DNA from: Gillisia marina
GTDB taxonomy: Bacteria; Bacteroidota; Bacteroidia; Flavobacteriales; Flavobacteriaceae
Reading direction: 5' to 3'
Assembly (NCBI RefSeq): GCF_000258765.1
Contig: NZ_AJLT01000042.1
Span: 30,264-94,263, forward strand
Length of the DNA stretch: 64,000 bases
Shown: piece by piece, positions 38,113-46,769 of the stretch
Position numbering within the stretch: the first letter of the stretch is position 1
Layout: each line of letters starts with the position of its first letter
Made by a program: the position numbers and the translations under genes
The notes under the pieces: generated by a model
Told to the model about the DNA's origin: nothing
Databases searched by the model: none
What the model saw: the letters and a program-made list of their open reading frames with translations, nothing else

Positions 38113-39237
38113 TTATTTCTGAATCTCTACTATTTCTAGTTCAAAAATAAGATCGGTATTTGGCGGTATAGCCTGTCCATATCCTCTTTCACCATATCCT
38201 AAGTGAGATGGAATATAAATCACTGCTCGGTCTCCAACATTCATCGCAGCCAAACCATCTCTAAATCCTGGGATCATCGGGGCATCTGGACCATATTTAG
38301 TAGGCATTGGTTGGTAGCCACCTTGATCTCTTTTTGCGATATTAAGAGCATCATTTTTTACCGCAACTTCTTGCCAGCTTGTGTCGAATAAAGTTCCATC
38401 CTCAAAATAACCTGCATAGTTCACCATGATCATAGAGCCTTGAGGAATTTTTGTGTCTTCTCCTTTTTCTAGATAATGTATTTTAACTCCGCTTTCCAGT
38501 TCTTCGGTATCAGCTTTTAGCGCACTAAATTTATCGGCATTTTCTAACTTTAGAGCTTTAGAGGCCTCTGCCTTCTTTTCTTCTTCAATTTTAGCTTCCG
38601 CTAAATTAGTTTCGAAAGTTTTTGAAGCTTTAAAATTCTTAGCGTCTTTTCCTTTACGAATGATTTTCACACTCTCTAAAACTACGTCTTGCTCCGGCTT
38701 GTCTCTTGCAACGGTTTTAACCATACCAATACTATCCACAACAGCTTGTCCTTCCATTACTTTTCCAAAAATAGTGTGTTTCCCATCTAACCAAGGCGTT
38801 GGCGCTAATGTGATAAAAAACTGACTTCCATTAGTGCCAGGACCTGCATTGGCCATAGATAATGTTCCTTTTGTAGCATGGCTAAGCGAATCTACTATCT
38901 CATCTGGAAATCTATATCCTGGATCTCCACTTCCTGTTCCTGTTGGATCTCCTCCTTGAATCATAAAATCTTTAATCACACGGTGGAAAATAAGTCCGTC
39001 ATAATATTTTTTTCCTTTGTAAGTACTATCTAACATAGTATGGCTATCACCTTCAGCAAGGGAAATAAAATTGGCAACCGTTGTAGGTGTTTCTTTATAA
39101 TACAATTCGGTTATAAAAGAACCTTTATTAGTATTGAATTCTGCATAAAGACCGTCCTTAAGGTCCGGATAATCCTCTTTACAACTTACTAGGCCAAGTA
39201 GAATGGCACAAACCAAAAGCATGCTTAATCTTTTCAT
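38113..39237 (-). CDS. cyclophilin-FKBP fusion peptidyl-prolyl isomerase lipoprotein
   Basis: 374 residues with a lipoprotein signal ([13 protein letters not shown], Cys at about 20). The N-terminal half is a cyclophilin ([41 protein letters not shown]). A short charged helix follows, then an FKBP domain ([50 protein letters not shown]-type end). Expected to fold proteins in the periplasm or on the cell surface, anchored by lipid. It lies 5 bases after gldI on the same strand, in a run with another FKBP lipoprotein. The fusion itself is read directly from the sequence. Confidence 0.92.
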   Translation of the reverse strand: [374 protein letters not shown]

Positions 39238-39242
39238 ATTAA

Positions 39243-39812
39243 TTAATTATCAGATTTATTAGTGTTTATTTCTTGGGTAATCGTGTGTAATGTTACTTCG
39301 GTAATTATAGGAATATTAGTTCCAATTCTATCTTTATCCCCATAATATCCAAATGCTTTGTGAGATGGAAAGATAAATGTAGCTTTTTCCCCGGCTTTCA
39401 TCAATTTTAGACCTTCTCTTAATCCGCCAAAAAGGTTTTCACGGTCCATAGCATATCTTTTGGTTGGGATTTCGCCAACATCATAGATATAATTGCCATT
39501 TAAATCTTTTATATTATAATCGAATCTAACGACATCGCCATATTCCGGCATTTCCACATTTAAAGAATCGGTAGATTTCTCATTATAATAATACCAAAAT
39601 CCATTGCTGGAAGCTATATAATTTCGGGTGGAATCCTGCTCGATCATTTTTAAGATAATCGCTTCTTCTTTCGCAACTAATTTTTTGTTCCTTTTGATAG
39701 ATTCATTTATAAACGACCCAGAATTTTGAGTGACTGGTCTTCTGGCTTCAGGAGATTTACATCCTAAAATCCCAAAGATCGCCACAATAACGTATATAAA
39801 TTTTAGTTTCAT
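39243..39812 (-). CDS. gldI: gliding motility-associated FKBP-type PPIase lipoprotein
   Basis: 189 residues with lipobox (VIVAIFGILGCKSP) and an FKBP-like domain (YGDVVRFDYNIKDLNGN, FGGLREGLKLMKAGEKATFIFPSHKAFGYYG). GldI is a known gliding gene of Flavobacterium johnsoniae, needed for gliding. In this window it is flanked by nrnA-like and PPIase genes, the gene order seen in many Flavobacteriaceae, which may be non-gliding too. Overlaps the nrnA-like end by 4 bases (ATGA-type coupling). Confidence 0.85.
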   Translation of the reverse strand: MKLKFIYVIVAIFGILGCKSPEARRPVTQNSGSFINESIKRNKKLVAKEEAIILKMIEQDSTRNYIASSNGFWYYYNEKSTDSLNVEMPEYGDVVRFDYNIKDLNGNYIYDVGEIPTKRYAMDRENLFGGLREGLKLMKAGEKATFIFPSHKAFGYYGDKDRIGTNIPIITEVTLHTITQEINTNKSDN

Positions 39813-40825
39813 AAACTTAATTTTTCCCTATATTCCGGTAGCACGGTATTGAATTTCACAATAGTGTCCTCCAACGAAATATCACTTTTTCCACCGGCAG
39901 CATTTACGTGTCCACCACCATGAAAATGAGCTCTCGCAAATTCATTTACATTGAAACTTCCTTTAGAACGGAAGCTTATTTTGATAATTCCATCTGTTTT
40001 ATGTTCTATAAAAATAGCTGCGAAAATTATTCCTTCCAGAGATAAACCATAATTCACAAAACCTTCGGTATCTCCTTTTTTGAAATTGTTCTTATCTAAC
40101 TCTTCCTGTGAAAGTGTTATATAAGCGGTTCTTAATTCCTTATTAATTCTTAAATTTTGAAGCGCAACACCTAATAATTTCAATCTACTTTCCGAAGAAG
40201 TATCGTATATATTTTGATGGATCTTTGCATTATCAGCTCCTTTCTCGATTAAATCGGCAATTACCTTATGCGTTTCACTGGATGTAGATCTAAATCTGAA
40301 AGATCCGGTATCTGTCATTATCCCCGTGTATAAGCAAGTAGCAATTTCCGGGGTAATATTTTTTACAGCTCTTAATTTTTTTATGAATTGATACACCATT
40401 TGGCAAGTAGAACTCATAGTAGCATCACTATAGGTGTGATGCGCATAGGTAGCAGGCTCAGGATGGTGATCTATCATTATAAAAGTCGCCTCAGCCTCTG
40501 TTAATGGATCCTGCATATCTCCAGTTCTCGAAAGATCGTTAAAATCTAAGGTGAAGATGATATCGGCATTTGTAATTAATGGCTTACAAATCATATAATC
40601 TTTTTCGTAAATCAGGATGTCCTCTTGTCCCGGAAGCCACTTTAAAAAATCCGGATAATCATTAGGAGCAATTACATGTACATGATGTCCTTTTTCCTTG
40701 AGGAAATGATAAAGCCCTAAACAAGAACCAATAGCATCACCATCTGGTCCCTTATGCGGTACTATTACAATATTATTAGCCCGAGATAGGGCAGACGTGA
40801 TCTCTAAAATGCTTTGTTCAATCAT
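39809..40825 (-). CDS. nrnA: DHH-family phosphoesterase, NrnA-like (oligoribonuclease / pAp phosphatase)
   Basis: 338 residues. DHH domain: VPHKGPDGDAIGSCLG, FTLDFNDLSRTGD, MIDHHPEPATYAHHTY and YTGIMTDTGSFRF, the metal-binding motifs I-IV. The C-terminal DHHA1 part ends with ARAHFHGGGHVNAAGGKS. Family members degrade nanoRNA and 3'-phosphoadenosine-5'-phosphate, a by-product of sulfate use. It is the first gene of an operon with gldI and the fusion PPIase, driven by the 40856 promoter. Confidence 0.9.
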   Translation of the reverse strand: MIEQSILEITSALSRANNIVIVPHKGPDGDAIGSCLGLYHFLKEKGHHVHVIAPNDYPDFLKWLPGQEDILIYEKDYMICKPLITNADIIFTLDFNDLSRTGDMQDPLTEAEATFIMIDHHPEPATYAHHTYSDATMSSTCQMVYQFIKKLRAVKNITPEIATCLYTGIMTDTGSFRFRSTSSETHKVIADLIEKGADNAKIHQNIYDTSSESRLKLLGVALQNLRINKELRTAYITLSQEELDKNNFKKGDTEGFVNYGLSLEGIIFAAIFIEHKTDGIIKISFRSKGSFNVNEFARAHFHGGGHVNAAGGKSDISLEDTIVKFNTVLPEYREKLSL

Positions 40826-40855
40826 ATTTTAATTCCAATTAAAGCGGAATAGCAA

Positions 40856-40885
40856 CAAAGGTGAAGTAATCTATTTTAATTTCAA
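40856..40885 (-). promoter_or_regulatory. -33/-7 promoter for nrnA-gldI-PPIase operon
   Basis: Minus strand: TTG at 40885-40883, a 19-base spacer, then CACCTTTG (40863-40856), one mismatch from TAnnTTTG. The ATG is 31 bases on. Confidence 0.5.
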
Positions 40886-41023
40886 AGATTTCTGAAACTT
40901 GTAGAGAGATTACCTTAATAATATTGCTGATTCAAACTTTAAATTCGAGCGTGAAATTACAAAATATATATTTTATAAAATAAGATAGCACAGCGCTATT
41001 AATTATCATTATATAATGTAGTT

Positions 41024-42283
41024 CTAGGTCTTTTTCTTTACGATAAAAAGACCATTATCTATATCGCTTAATACAATGTTACCGCTTTCAAAAAAAGGAT
41101 ATACATTCCATACCCCATTAAAATCTGCAGCATTATTTAAAGGGAATGTATCGAAAAATCCTACTTCGTTTAAATTTTTATTTTCGATATCAGAAATATC
41201 TATCACGCGCAATCCACCTGTATAATTTGCTAAATAAAACAAATTGTCTTTCACATATCCATTGTGATCTATGGCCGGCAGAGCACCGGTATAGTTCGTA
41301 TGTAATTTAGGATTGTCAAGATCTGTAAAATCTAGAATAATGGTTCTAGTATTATTTCCTGTTTGCAACTCATCAAACTCATCTCCGACTAAAAAATATT
41401 TCTGATTTCCGGTTAACCAGCCTTGATGCGTATATCCCACATTTTCATAGATAAACGTTGAGATATTTTTCGGATTAGATTTATCGGTAACATCTACAAT
41501 AACAACTTTGTTTTCATTACTTCCAATATAAATTTCCTTTCCTGTATAATCTGTATCTGGACCATTATAGGTTACCACTTGCGCATCGTGACTATATCCG
41601 TCTAGATCATAACCTCCCGCAAAAATTGGGTTCAAAGGGTTTTGTATGTTGATGATATGTGGTCCCCCACCAAAAGAGTTAGAGCCTACAACGTAAGCGA
41701 ATCCGGAAGTCTCGTTAATTACAATGTTATGTGCATGTTCAAATTCATTATAAGTAGCTTCAGCTTGAAAAGTGACCGGTGTATTAGTAATGTTTCGCAA
41801 TTTTGTAAGGTCAAAAATTTGTAATCCATGACCTTCGGCCTCACTTACAACAAAGGCATAATTTTGATATACTTTTATGTCGCGATGTAAAGCAGGAGGA
41901 GTTTGAGAAATTAATTTTCCTAAATAAATTGGCTCTGTGGGGTTGGAGATATCTATAAAAGCGGTTCCGTTATCCAGTCCCAATATAACATATTCTTTTC
42001 CTGTGCTGGAATCTGTCCATCCCCAGGAATCGTTTCCTGAGGTTGCTGAAAATTCAGAAAGGCTTATATGAGACATTAGATCGTAATCCTTGCAAGGATA
42101 ATTCCCTGCCATCCCATTTTCACAAGGATTCGTTGGAATAACTTGCATGCCTGAGTTTTCTTCTAGTTCTTCTGAAATTGTTGTGGAATCGTCGTTAGAA
42201 CATGAAAACAACAAAAAACTGAAAATGAAGAATAAAGAGTGCTTTATAAAAGATATCTGATGCAAAGGGGCGAAATTAATCAT
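41024..42283 (-). CDS. LVIVD-repeat, choice-of-anchor B-type lipoprotein
   Basis: 419 residues, exported through a lipoprotein signal (FFIFSFLLFSCSND, Cys at about 28). The body is a series of LVIVD beta-propeller-like repeats (GTAFIDISNPTEPIYLGKL, LQIFDLTKLRNI, VVIVDVTDKSNP, LRVIDISDIENK). Such proteins are surface-exposed in Bacteroidota with unknown ligands. It stands alone with about 200 bases of spacer on each side; nothing else is supported in the 198-base region downstream or the 263-base region upstream except the ndk promoter. Function unknown. Confidence 0.82.
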   Translation of the reverse strand: MINFAPLHQISFIKHSLFFIFSFLLFSCSNDDSTTISEELEENSGMQVIPTNPCENGMAGNYPCKDYDLMSHISLSEFSATSGNDSWGWTDSSTGKEYVILGLDNGTAFIDISNPTEPIYLGKLISQTPPALHRDIKVYQNYAFVVSEAEGHGLQIFDLTKLRNITNTPVTFQAEATYNEFEHAHNIVINETSGFAYVVGSNSFGGGPHIINIQNPLNPIFAGGYDLDGYSHDAQVVTYNGPDTDYTGKEIYIGSNENKVVIVDVTDKSNPKNISTFIYENVGYTHQGWLTGNQKYFLVGDEFDELQTGNNTRTIILDFTDLDNPKLHTNYTGALPAIDHNGYVKDNLFYLANYTGGLRVIDISDIENKNLNEVGFFDTFPLNNAADFNGVWNVYPFFESGNIVLSDIDNGLFIVKKKT

Positions 42284-42497
42284 CTTATTAAGGGTTTTCT
42301 GAAGTCATTAAAATAAATTTTCTTCAATTATATTGAAACTAGGCTATCGCAGATACCTAAATCTACAAACTACATATCAATAATAGTACCTTAGATTATA
42401 TACGTTCCAAACCGCATAAAAGTTTTTAAAACTAGAAAGCAGCATGATTTAGCCGAATGGTATTCCTATAATAATCATAAAAGAAAAGGATAATCTT

Positions 42498-42527
42498 GCA
42501 TAAAGTGTTCAAATGCTTATTTTTGCA
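42498..42527 (+). promoter_or_regulatory. -33/-7 promoter for ndk
   Basis: TTG at 42498-42500, 19-base spacer, TATTTTTG at 42520-42527: a full match to the Bacteroidota consensus architecture. The ATG of ndk is 20 bases on. Confidence 0.72.
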
Positions 42528-42546
42528 AAAAATTAAAAACCATAAT

Positions 42547-42966
42547 ATGGCTACGAATAGAACTTTTACAATGCTTAAACCCGATGCAGTTGAAAACGGG
42601 AACATCGGTGCAATCCTTGAACTTATCAATACTTCAGGATTTAGAATCGTTGCAATGAAATTAACTCAGATGTCTCGTAAAGATGCTGAAACTTTTTATG
42701 CTGTTCATAACGAACGTCCATTTTTCGGGGAATTAGTAGAATATATGACAAGAGGTCCTATTGTTGCTGCTGTATTAGAAAAAGATAATGCTGTTGAAGA
42801 TTTTAGAACTTTAATTGGTGCTACTAACCCAGCTGAAGCTGCAGAAGGAACTATCCGTAAGAAATATGCTGCTTCTATTGGAGAAAATGCAGTTCACGGA
42901 AGTGATAGTGATGAGAATGCTGCTATTGAAGCTGCTTTTCATTTCGCAGGAAGAGAATTATTCTAG
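42547..42966 (+). CDS. ndk: nucleoside diphosphate kinase
   Basis: Balances NTP/dNTP pools by phospho-histidine ping-pong. ATG 42547 gives 139 residues starting [14 protein letters not shown] ([17 protein letters not shown]). The catalytic His is in [12 protein letters not shown], with [13 protein letters not shown] upstream. A longer frame to 42496 would include the promoter and is rejected. Followed by a strong terminator at 42986. Confidence 0.96.
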   Translation: MATNRTFTMLKPDAVENGNIGAILELINTSGFRIVAMKLTQMSRKDAETFYAVHNERPFFGELVEYMTRGPIVAAVLEKDNAVEDFRTLIGATNPAEAAEGTIRKKYAASIGENAVHGSDSDENAAIEAAFHFAGRELF

Positions 42967-42985
42967 ATTACATTTAGATAGAATC

Positions 42986-43020
42986 AAAAAAGCCGTTTTC
43001 TAATGGAAGCGGCTTTTTTT
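42986..43020 (+). terminator. intrinsic terminator after ndk
   Basis: Imperfect stem AAAAAGCCGTTTTC / GAAGCGGCTTTTTTT around TAATG, ending in seven T. Confidence 0.85.
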
Positions 43021-43066
43021 GTTTGTGGTTGTCTTTATTTTAACGGTTAATTCTGTTGGTTTCCTT

Positions 43067-43144
43067 CATGCTGTCCCGAGGCATCGGGAGTTTCAGCATC
43101 TCAATAGTTTGAACAGTAGATCCTGAAACTAGTTCAGGGTGAGG
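43067..43144. repeat. intergenic hairpin repeat with CCCGA palindrome in its stem
   Basis: Left part CATGCTG is separated from GTTTCAGCATC by the palindrome TCCCGA-GGCA-TCGGGA (43074-43089). Right arm TCCTGAAACTAGTTCAGGGTGAG. Lies between convergent ndk and DUF721. Related to 30661-30727 with an added nested palindrome. Confidence 0.75.
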
Positions 43145-43153
43145 TGTATATAA

Positions 43154-43450
43154 TTACCTAAGTACCAGCTTCGTAATAAGTTCTTTTCTAAGAGCTTCAT
43201 TTAAAATCTTAATGATCTTCTCTTTTCCATAACTCAATTCTTCCCGTAAAACAGAAGAACTCAGTTGAATAAATAAAGTACTGCCCTCCAATTTTATAGC
43301 GGTGGTATATTTTACAATTCCTGGCCCCATTTGTTCGTTCCAAACATCTTTTACGTTTACCTTGTCAAGACCTTTCTGAAGCTTATTGGTAGAAACAAAA
43401 CTTTCTAATGCCTCACTCAAGTTCATGTTCTCATTCATTCTCTTTTTCAT
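43154..43450 (-). CDS. DUF721 (DciA-like) protein
   Basis: 98 residues of the DUF721 family, related to DciA, the helicase-loading factor of many bacteria lacking DnaC. Key segments are VKDVWNEQMGPGIVKYT and LEGSTLFIQLSSSVLREELSYGKEKI. The DciA role in Bacteroidota is inferred. ATG could be 43450, 43438 or 43426; it overlaps the lipoprotein end, and its neighbour beyond is recF, consistent with DNA metabolism context. Confidence 0.8.
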   Translation of the reverse strand: MKKRMNENMNLSEALESFVSTNKLQKGLDKVNVKDVWNEQMGPGIVKYTTAIKLEGSTLFIQLSSSVLREELSYGKEKIIKILNEALRKELITKLVLR

Positions 43451-43868
43451 CCAAATCTAATTTTAGTGGTTCGTACCGCTTGTAATGATAAATGATGCCT
43501 CGCTCATTTTGTAAACTAATTTTGTTTTCTTTTGAAGCTACAATAATTTCTTTCCATTTATTAAAAGGAGTAGAATAATAAAGCGCCACTTTCTTATCTT
43601 CAAGTTTTACTTTTATTTCTTCCGGCTCTCCGGCTGGAATATAGTTGCCATCAAACTGTGGTTTTACTTTTATTCTGAATCCTATACTATCTACGATCTC
43701 GATATAATCTACTATTTCATTTATTTTAAAATCCCGAATGGAATCCTTTGTGAATTCAACTTTTTCGATTCCCCAATAGCCATTAATATGTTTTAATTGA
43801 TCTTCCGGCTCATTATTACAGCTAATTAAAGAGATCATAAAAATTAATAGCATACTAATTCTAATCAT
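43431..43868 (-). CDS. small lipoprotein, unknown function
   Basis: 145 residues with a lipobox ([14 protein letters not shown]). The body is a likely beta-barrel or lipocalin-like fold ([40 protein letters not shown]). No catalytic motif. Overlaps recF by 4 bases (ATGA) and DUF721 by about 20, giving a tight recF-lipoprotein-DUF721 run. No confident family was recognised. Confidence 0.72.
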   Translation of the reverse strand: MIRISMLLIFMISLISCNNEPEDQLKHINGYWGIEKVEFTKDSIRDFKINEIVDYIEIVDSIGFRIKVKPQFDGNYIPAGEPEEIKVKLEDKKVALYYSTPFNKWKEIIVASKENKISLQNERGIIYHYKRYEPLKLDLDEKENE

Positions 43869-44944
43869 AGTTTAAAAATTTTAAAGGTTTGGTTGCTTTC
43901 TTTCACCACTTTTTCGGTTCGTTCTGCATGAGTGTCGCTAATAAAGATCTGGCCAAGTTCATCGGTGGCAACCAAAGCTATAATATGTGCAACCCGCTGT
44001 TCATCTAACTTATCGAAAATATCATCTAATAATAGAATCGGATTTACTTTGCTCACTTTTTTAATAAAGTCGAATTGTGCCAACTTTAGTGCAATAAGAA
44101 AAGATTTTTGTTGTCCCTGAGATCCAAACTTTTTAATTGGATGTCCATCGATCTCAAAACTAAGATCGTCCTTATGTAAGCCAACACTGGTATATTGCAG
44201 GATCATATCTTTTTGAAGATTTTCTTCTAACAATGTTGATATCGATTTGTCAAATAATTTACTCTTGTACTCAAGACTTACCTGTTCTTGATTATTCGCA
44301 ATTTCTGAATAACGTTGATTGAAAATCGGAATAAACTCATTTAAAAATTCCTTTCGCTTTTTGAAGATGATATCACCAAATTCTGATAGCTGCGCATTAT
44401 AAATCTCTAAAGTATCCCGATCGAACTTTGCGTTAGCTGCAAAATATTTTAAGAGCGCATTTCTCTGAGCTAGCACTTTTCCGTAGGAAATCAAAGAATT
44501 TAAATAAATCTGATCGCTTTGGGAGATCACACCGTCCATGAATTTTCTTCTGGTATCGCTGCCTTCTATAATAAGATCGCGATCTCCTGGAGAAATCATT
44601 ACGGCTGGAATAAAACCTATATGCTCACTGAATTTCTCGTAGGGTTTGTTATTTCTTTTAATCACCTTTTTCTGTCCACGCTTTGCGCTAACCAGAATTT
44701 GCTCTTCCCGATCATTTTTTTCTAAGGAGCCTTCAATAACGAAAAAATCGGCATTGTGGTTGATGTTCTGGCTGGTAATTGGGTTGAAATAACTCTTTCC
44801 AAAAGATAAATGATAGATGCTATCTAAAATATTGGTTTTTCCAACGCCATTTCTACCTACAAAACAATTTATTTTGGAGTCGAAATCAAAACTGGAGGAA
44901 TCTAAATTTTTATAATTGACTAGGGAAAGCGTTTTTAAAAACAT
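43865..44944 (-). CDS. recF: DNA replication/repair protein RecF
   Basis: SMC-like ABC ATPase that helps load RecA at gaps. Walker A is [18 protein letters not shown]; the signature is [19 protein letters not shown]; Walker B is [16 protein letters not shown]; the D-loop end [11 protein letters not shown] follows. 359 residues, normal size. Upstream on the other strand is a TPR protein, with the 145-base divergent spacer holding a -7 element for the latter. Confidence 0.96.
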   Translation of the reverse strand: MFLKTLSLVNYKNLDSSSFDFDSKINCFVGRNGVGKTNILDSIYHLSFGKSYFNPITSQNINHNADFFVIEGSLEKNDREEQILVSAKRGQKKVIKRNNKPYEKFSEHIGFIPAVMISPGDRDLIIEGSDTRRKFMDGVISQSDQIYLNSLISYGKVLAQRNALLKYFAANAKFDRDTLEIYNAQLSEFGDIIFKKRKEFLNEFIPIFNQRYSEIANNQEQVSLEYKSKLFDKSISTLLEENLQKDMILQYTSVGLHKDDLSFEIDGHPIKKFGSQGQQKSFLIALKLAQFDFIKKVSKVNPILLLDDIFDKLDEQRVAHIIALVATDELGQIFISDTHAERTEKVVKESNQTFKIFKL

Positions 44945-45061
44945 AAAAGGCTGTTATTCAGCTAAATAATTATTAATTTTATTTTAGTAAAGGTAAAAGA
45001 ATAGCGCAAAAAGTATTAAAAAATAAGAAATAATTTCCCTTTCAAATAAGAATAAAAATTT

Positions 45062-45069
45062 TATTTTTG
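45062..45069 (+). promoter_or_regulatory. -7 promoter element for TPR-ribH
   Basis: TATTTTTG, a full TAnnTTTG match, 20 bases before the ATG at 45090. The -33 partner is weak (CTTTC about 20 bases upstream). Confidence 0.5.
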
Positions 45070-45089
45070 CGACTCATTAAACCAATTTT

Positions 45090-45860
45090 ATGGCTACGTA
45101 CAAGAAAAAAGGTTCTAAACCTTCTACTAAAGAAGAGAGAAAGAATCAAGTAGAGGAAGAATCTACAACCGCAGAAGTTTTTAACACCTTAGACGAAGGT
45201 GCGGGAAGAACAGAAGAGTGGGTTGCAGAAAATCAAAAATGGATCTACATTATTGTTGGATTGGCGGCTGTTGTTGTTTTAGGATATTTAGGATGGCAAC
45301 GTTTTATTCAAGAGCCTAACGAATTAGAAGCTTCTAACGAAATGTTTCAAGCGCAACAATATTTTGATACAGCTTTAGCCGGAACAGGTGTAGAGAGTGA
45401 TTCTTTATATAATATGGCATTGAATGGTGGAGAAGGGAAATATGGTTTCTTGGATATTATAGATAACTACGGAAATACAAGTGCTGGAAATCTTGCTCAT
45501 TATTACGCAGGTTTTGCATATTTAAATACTAATAAATACCAAGAAGCGATAGATCATTTAGAAGATTTTGATGGAGACGATGAGATCTTATCAGCTTTAG
45601 CTGTTGGCGGAATGGGAGATGCATTTCTTCAATTAGACCAGCCTGAAGAAGCGCTTAATTATTATGAGAAGGCAGCAACAATGCGTTCTAACGAATTTAC
45701 TGCGCCTAGATTTTTATTGAAAGCTGCAATCACTGCAATTCAATTAGGTGAAGGTGAAAAAGCTGTTGAATATTTAAATAGAATTAAAGATGAATTTGCT
45801 GATACACCTGAAGCAAATCAAGTTGCTGTTTATTTAGGGAAAGCTCAAGCAATGAACTAA
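45090..45860 (+). CDS. membrane-anchored TPR protein (YfgM-like)
   Basis: 256 residues. Lys/Glu-rich cytoplasmic head, then one membrane helix (IYIIVGLAAVVVLGYLGW at about 50-68), then TPR-like helices (YQEAIDHLEDFDG, ALNYYEKAATMRSN, AVEYLNRIKDEF). The topology resembles YfgM-type SecYEG-associated periplasmic chaperone partners; function is inferred. Its stop is 9 bases before ribH, and the pair is probably an operon. Confidence 0.8.
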   Translation: MATYKKKGSKPSTKEERKNQVEEESTTAEVFNTLDEGAGRTEEWVAENQKWIYIIVGLAAVVVLGYLGWQRFIQEPNELEASNEMFQAQQYFDTALAGTGVESDSLYNMALNGGEGKYGFLDIIDNYGNTSAGNLAHYYAGFAYLNTNKYQEAIDHLEDFDGDDEILSALAVGGMGDAFLQLDQPEEALNYYEKAATMRSNEFTAPRFLLKAAITAIQLGEGEKAVEYLNRIKDEFADTPEANQVAVYLGKAQAMN

Positions 45861-45869
45861 AGATTTCCA

Positions 45870-46367
45870 ATGGCAACACAAGGAAAAAATCTTAGCGAAT
45901 ACGATAAAAGCCAAATGCCGGAAGCTAAAAACTTCCGGTTTGGTCTTGTTGTAGCCGAATGGAATGAAAATATTACTGAAGGCCTTTTTAAAGGCGCTTT
46001 CGATACGCTGAAGGAGAATGGCGTGATTAACGAAAATATTGTTCGTTGGAACGTTCCCGGAAGTTTCGAACTTATTTATGGTTGTAAAAAAATGCAACAA
46101 AGCTACGATATGCTGGATGCGATTATCGCTATAGGAAGTGTGATCGAAGGGGAAACCAAGCATTTCGATTTTGTGTGTCAAGGAGTAACACAGGGAATTA
46201 AGGATCTTAATATTCAAAATGACATCCCTGTTATTTTCTGCGTGTTAACAGATCAAAACATGCAGCAAGCAATAGATCGTTCCGGAGGTAAATTTGGAAA
46301 TAAGGGTTCTGAAGCTGCAGTTACCGCCATTAAAATGGCACAATTAAGAATAGACGCCAAGTTTTAA
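45870..46367 (+). CDS. ribH: 6,7-dimethyl-8-ribityllumazine synthase
   Basis: Penultimate enzyme of riboflavin synthesis. Motifs: FGLVVAEWNENITEGLFKGA, VPGSFELIYG, AIIAIGSVIEGETKHFDF (GSVIxGxTxH with catalytic His) and FCVLTDQNMQQAIDR. 165 residues. No other rib gene is nearby. Confidence 0.96.
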   Translation: MATQGKNLSEYDKSQMPEAKNFRFGLVVAEWNENITEGLFKGAFDTLKENGVINENIVRWNVPGSFELIYGCKKMQQSYDMLDAIIAIGSVIEGETKHFDFVCQGVTQGIKDLNIQNDIPVIFCVLTDQNMQQAIDRSGGKFGNKGSEAAVTAIKMAQLRIDAKF

Positions 46368-46475
46368 AACTTTTTTCTTTCGGCATTATTCTTGTTCTTT
46401 TCTTTTTGCTCGAACAAGCTTTCTATTCTCTTGCTTTTTGAGTAAATTTGGATTTCCATAAGAAACTAACATATT

Positions 46476-46757
46476 TTGAAAATCAATTTCTATAAATCTC
46501 GCAAGAACACCCGTTATAATTACACGCCACGTTATTATAAAGGAAAAGACACGGGAAATATTTATGATTTTGATTCTAAATTTTCAAAATATAAAAACAC
46601 TACAAATTCTATAGATTTCGGTTCGCAATGGGCAGAGGCTAGAAGTTCTAGTAGAACTCGAGGCAATCGGGAAATCAATAAACGTGTGATCTATATTATT
46701 ATCATCCTGATTTTAATTTTCTTGTGGATCATAGATTTTGATTTATCCATCTTTTAG
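46476..46757 (+). CDS. small membrane protein, unknown function
   Basis: 93 residues, starting with TTG at 46476. The N-terminus is Tyr/Lys-rich (FYKSRKNTRYNYTPRYYK) and the C-terminus one membrane helix (VIYIIIILILIFLWI). The protein is small and the start is weak, but coding is supported by an open frame between ribH and mutL, with mutL starting 13 bases later. It is not recognised as a described enzyme family; automatic labels linking it to riboflavin would be from adjacency only. Confidence 0.65.
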   Translation: MKINFYKSRKNTRYNYTPRYYKGKDTGNIYDFDSKFSKYKNTTNSIDFGSQWAEARSSSRTRGNREINKRVIYIIIILILIFLWIIDFDLSIF

Positions 46758-46769
46758 AATTAATTTTCC

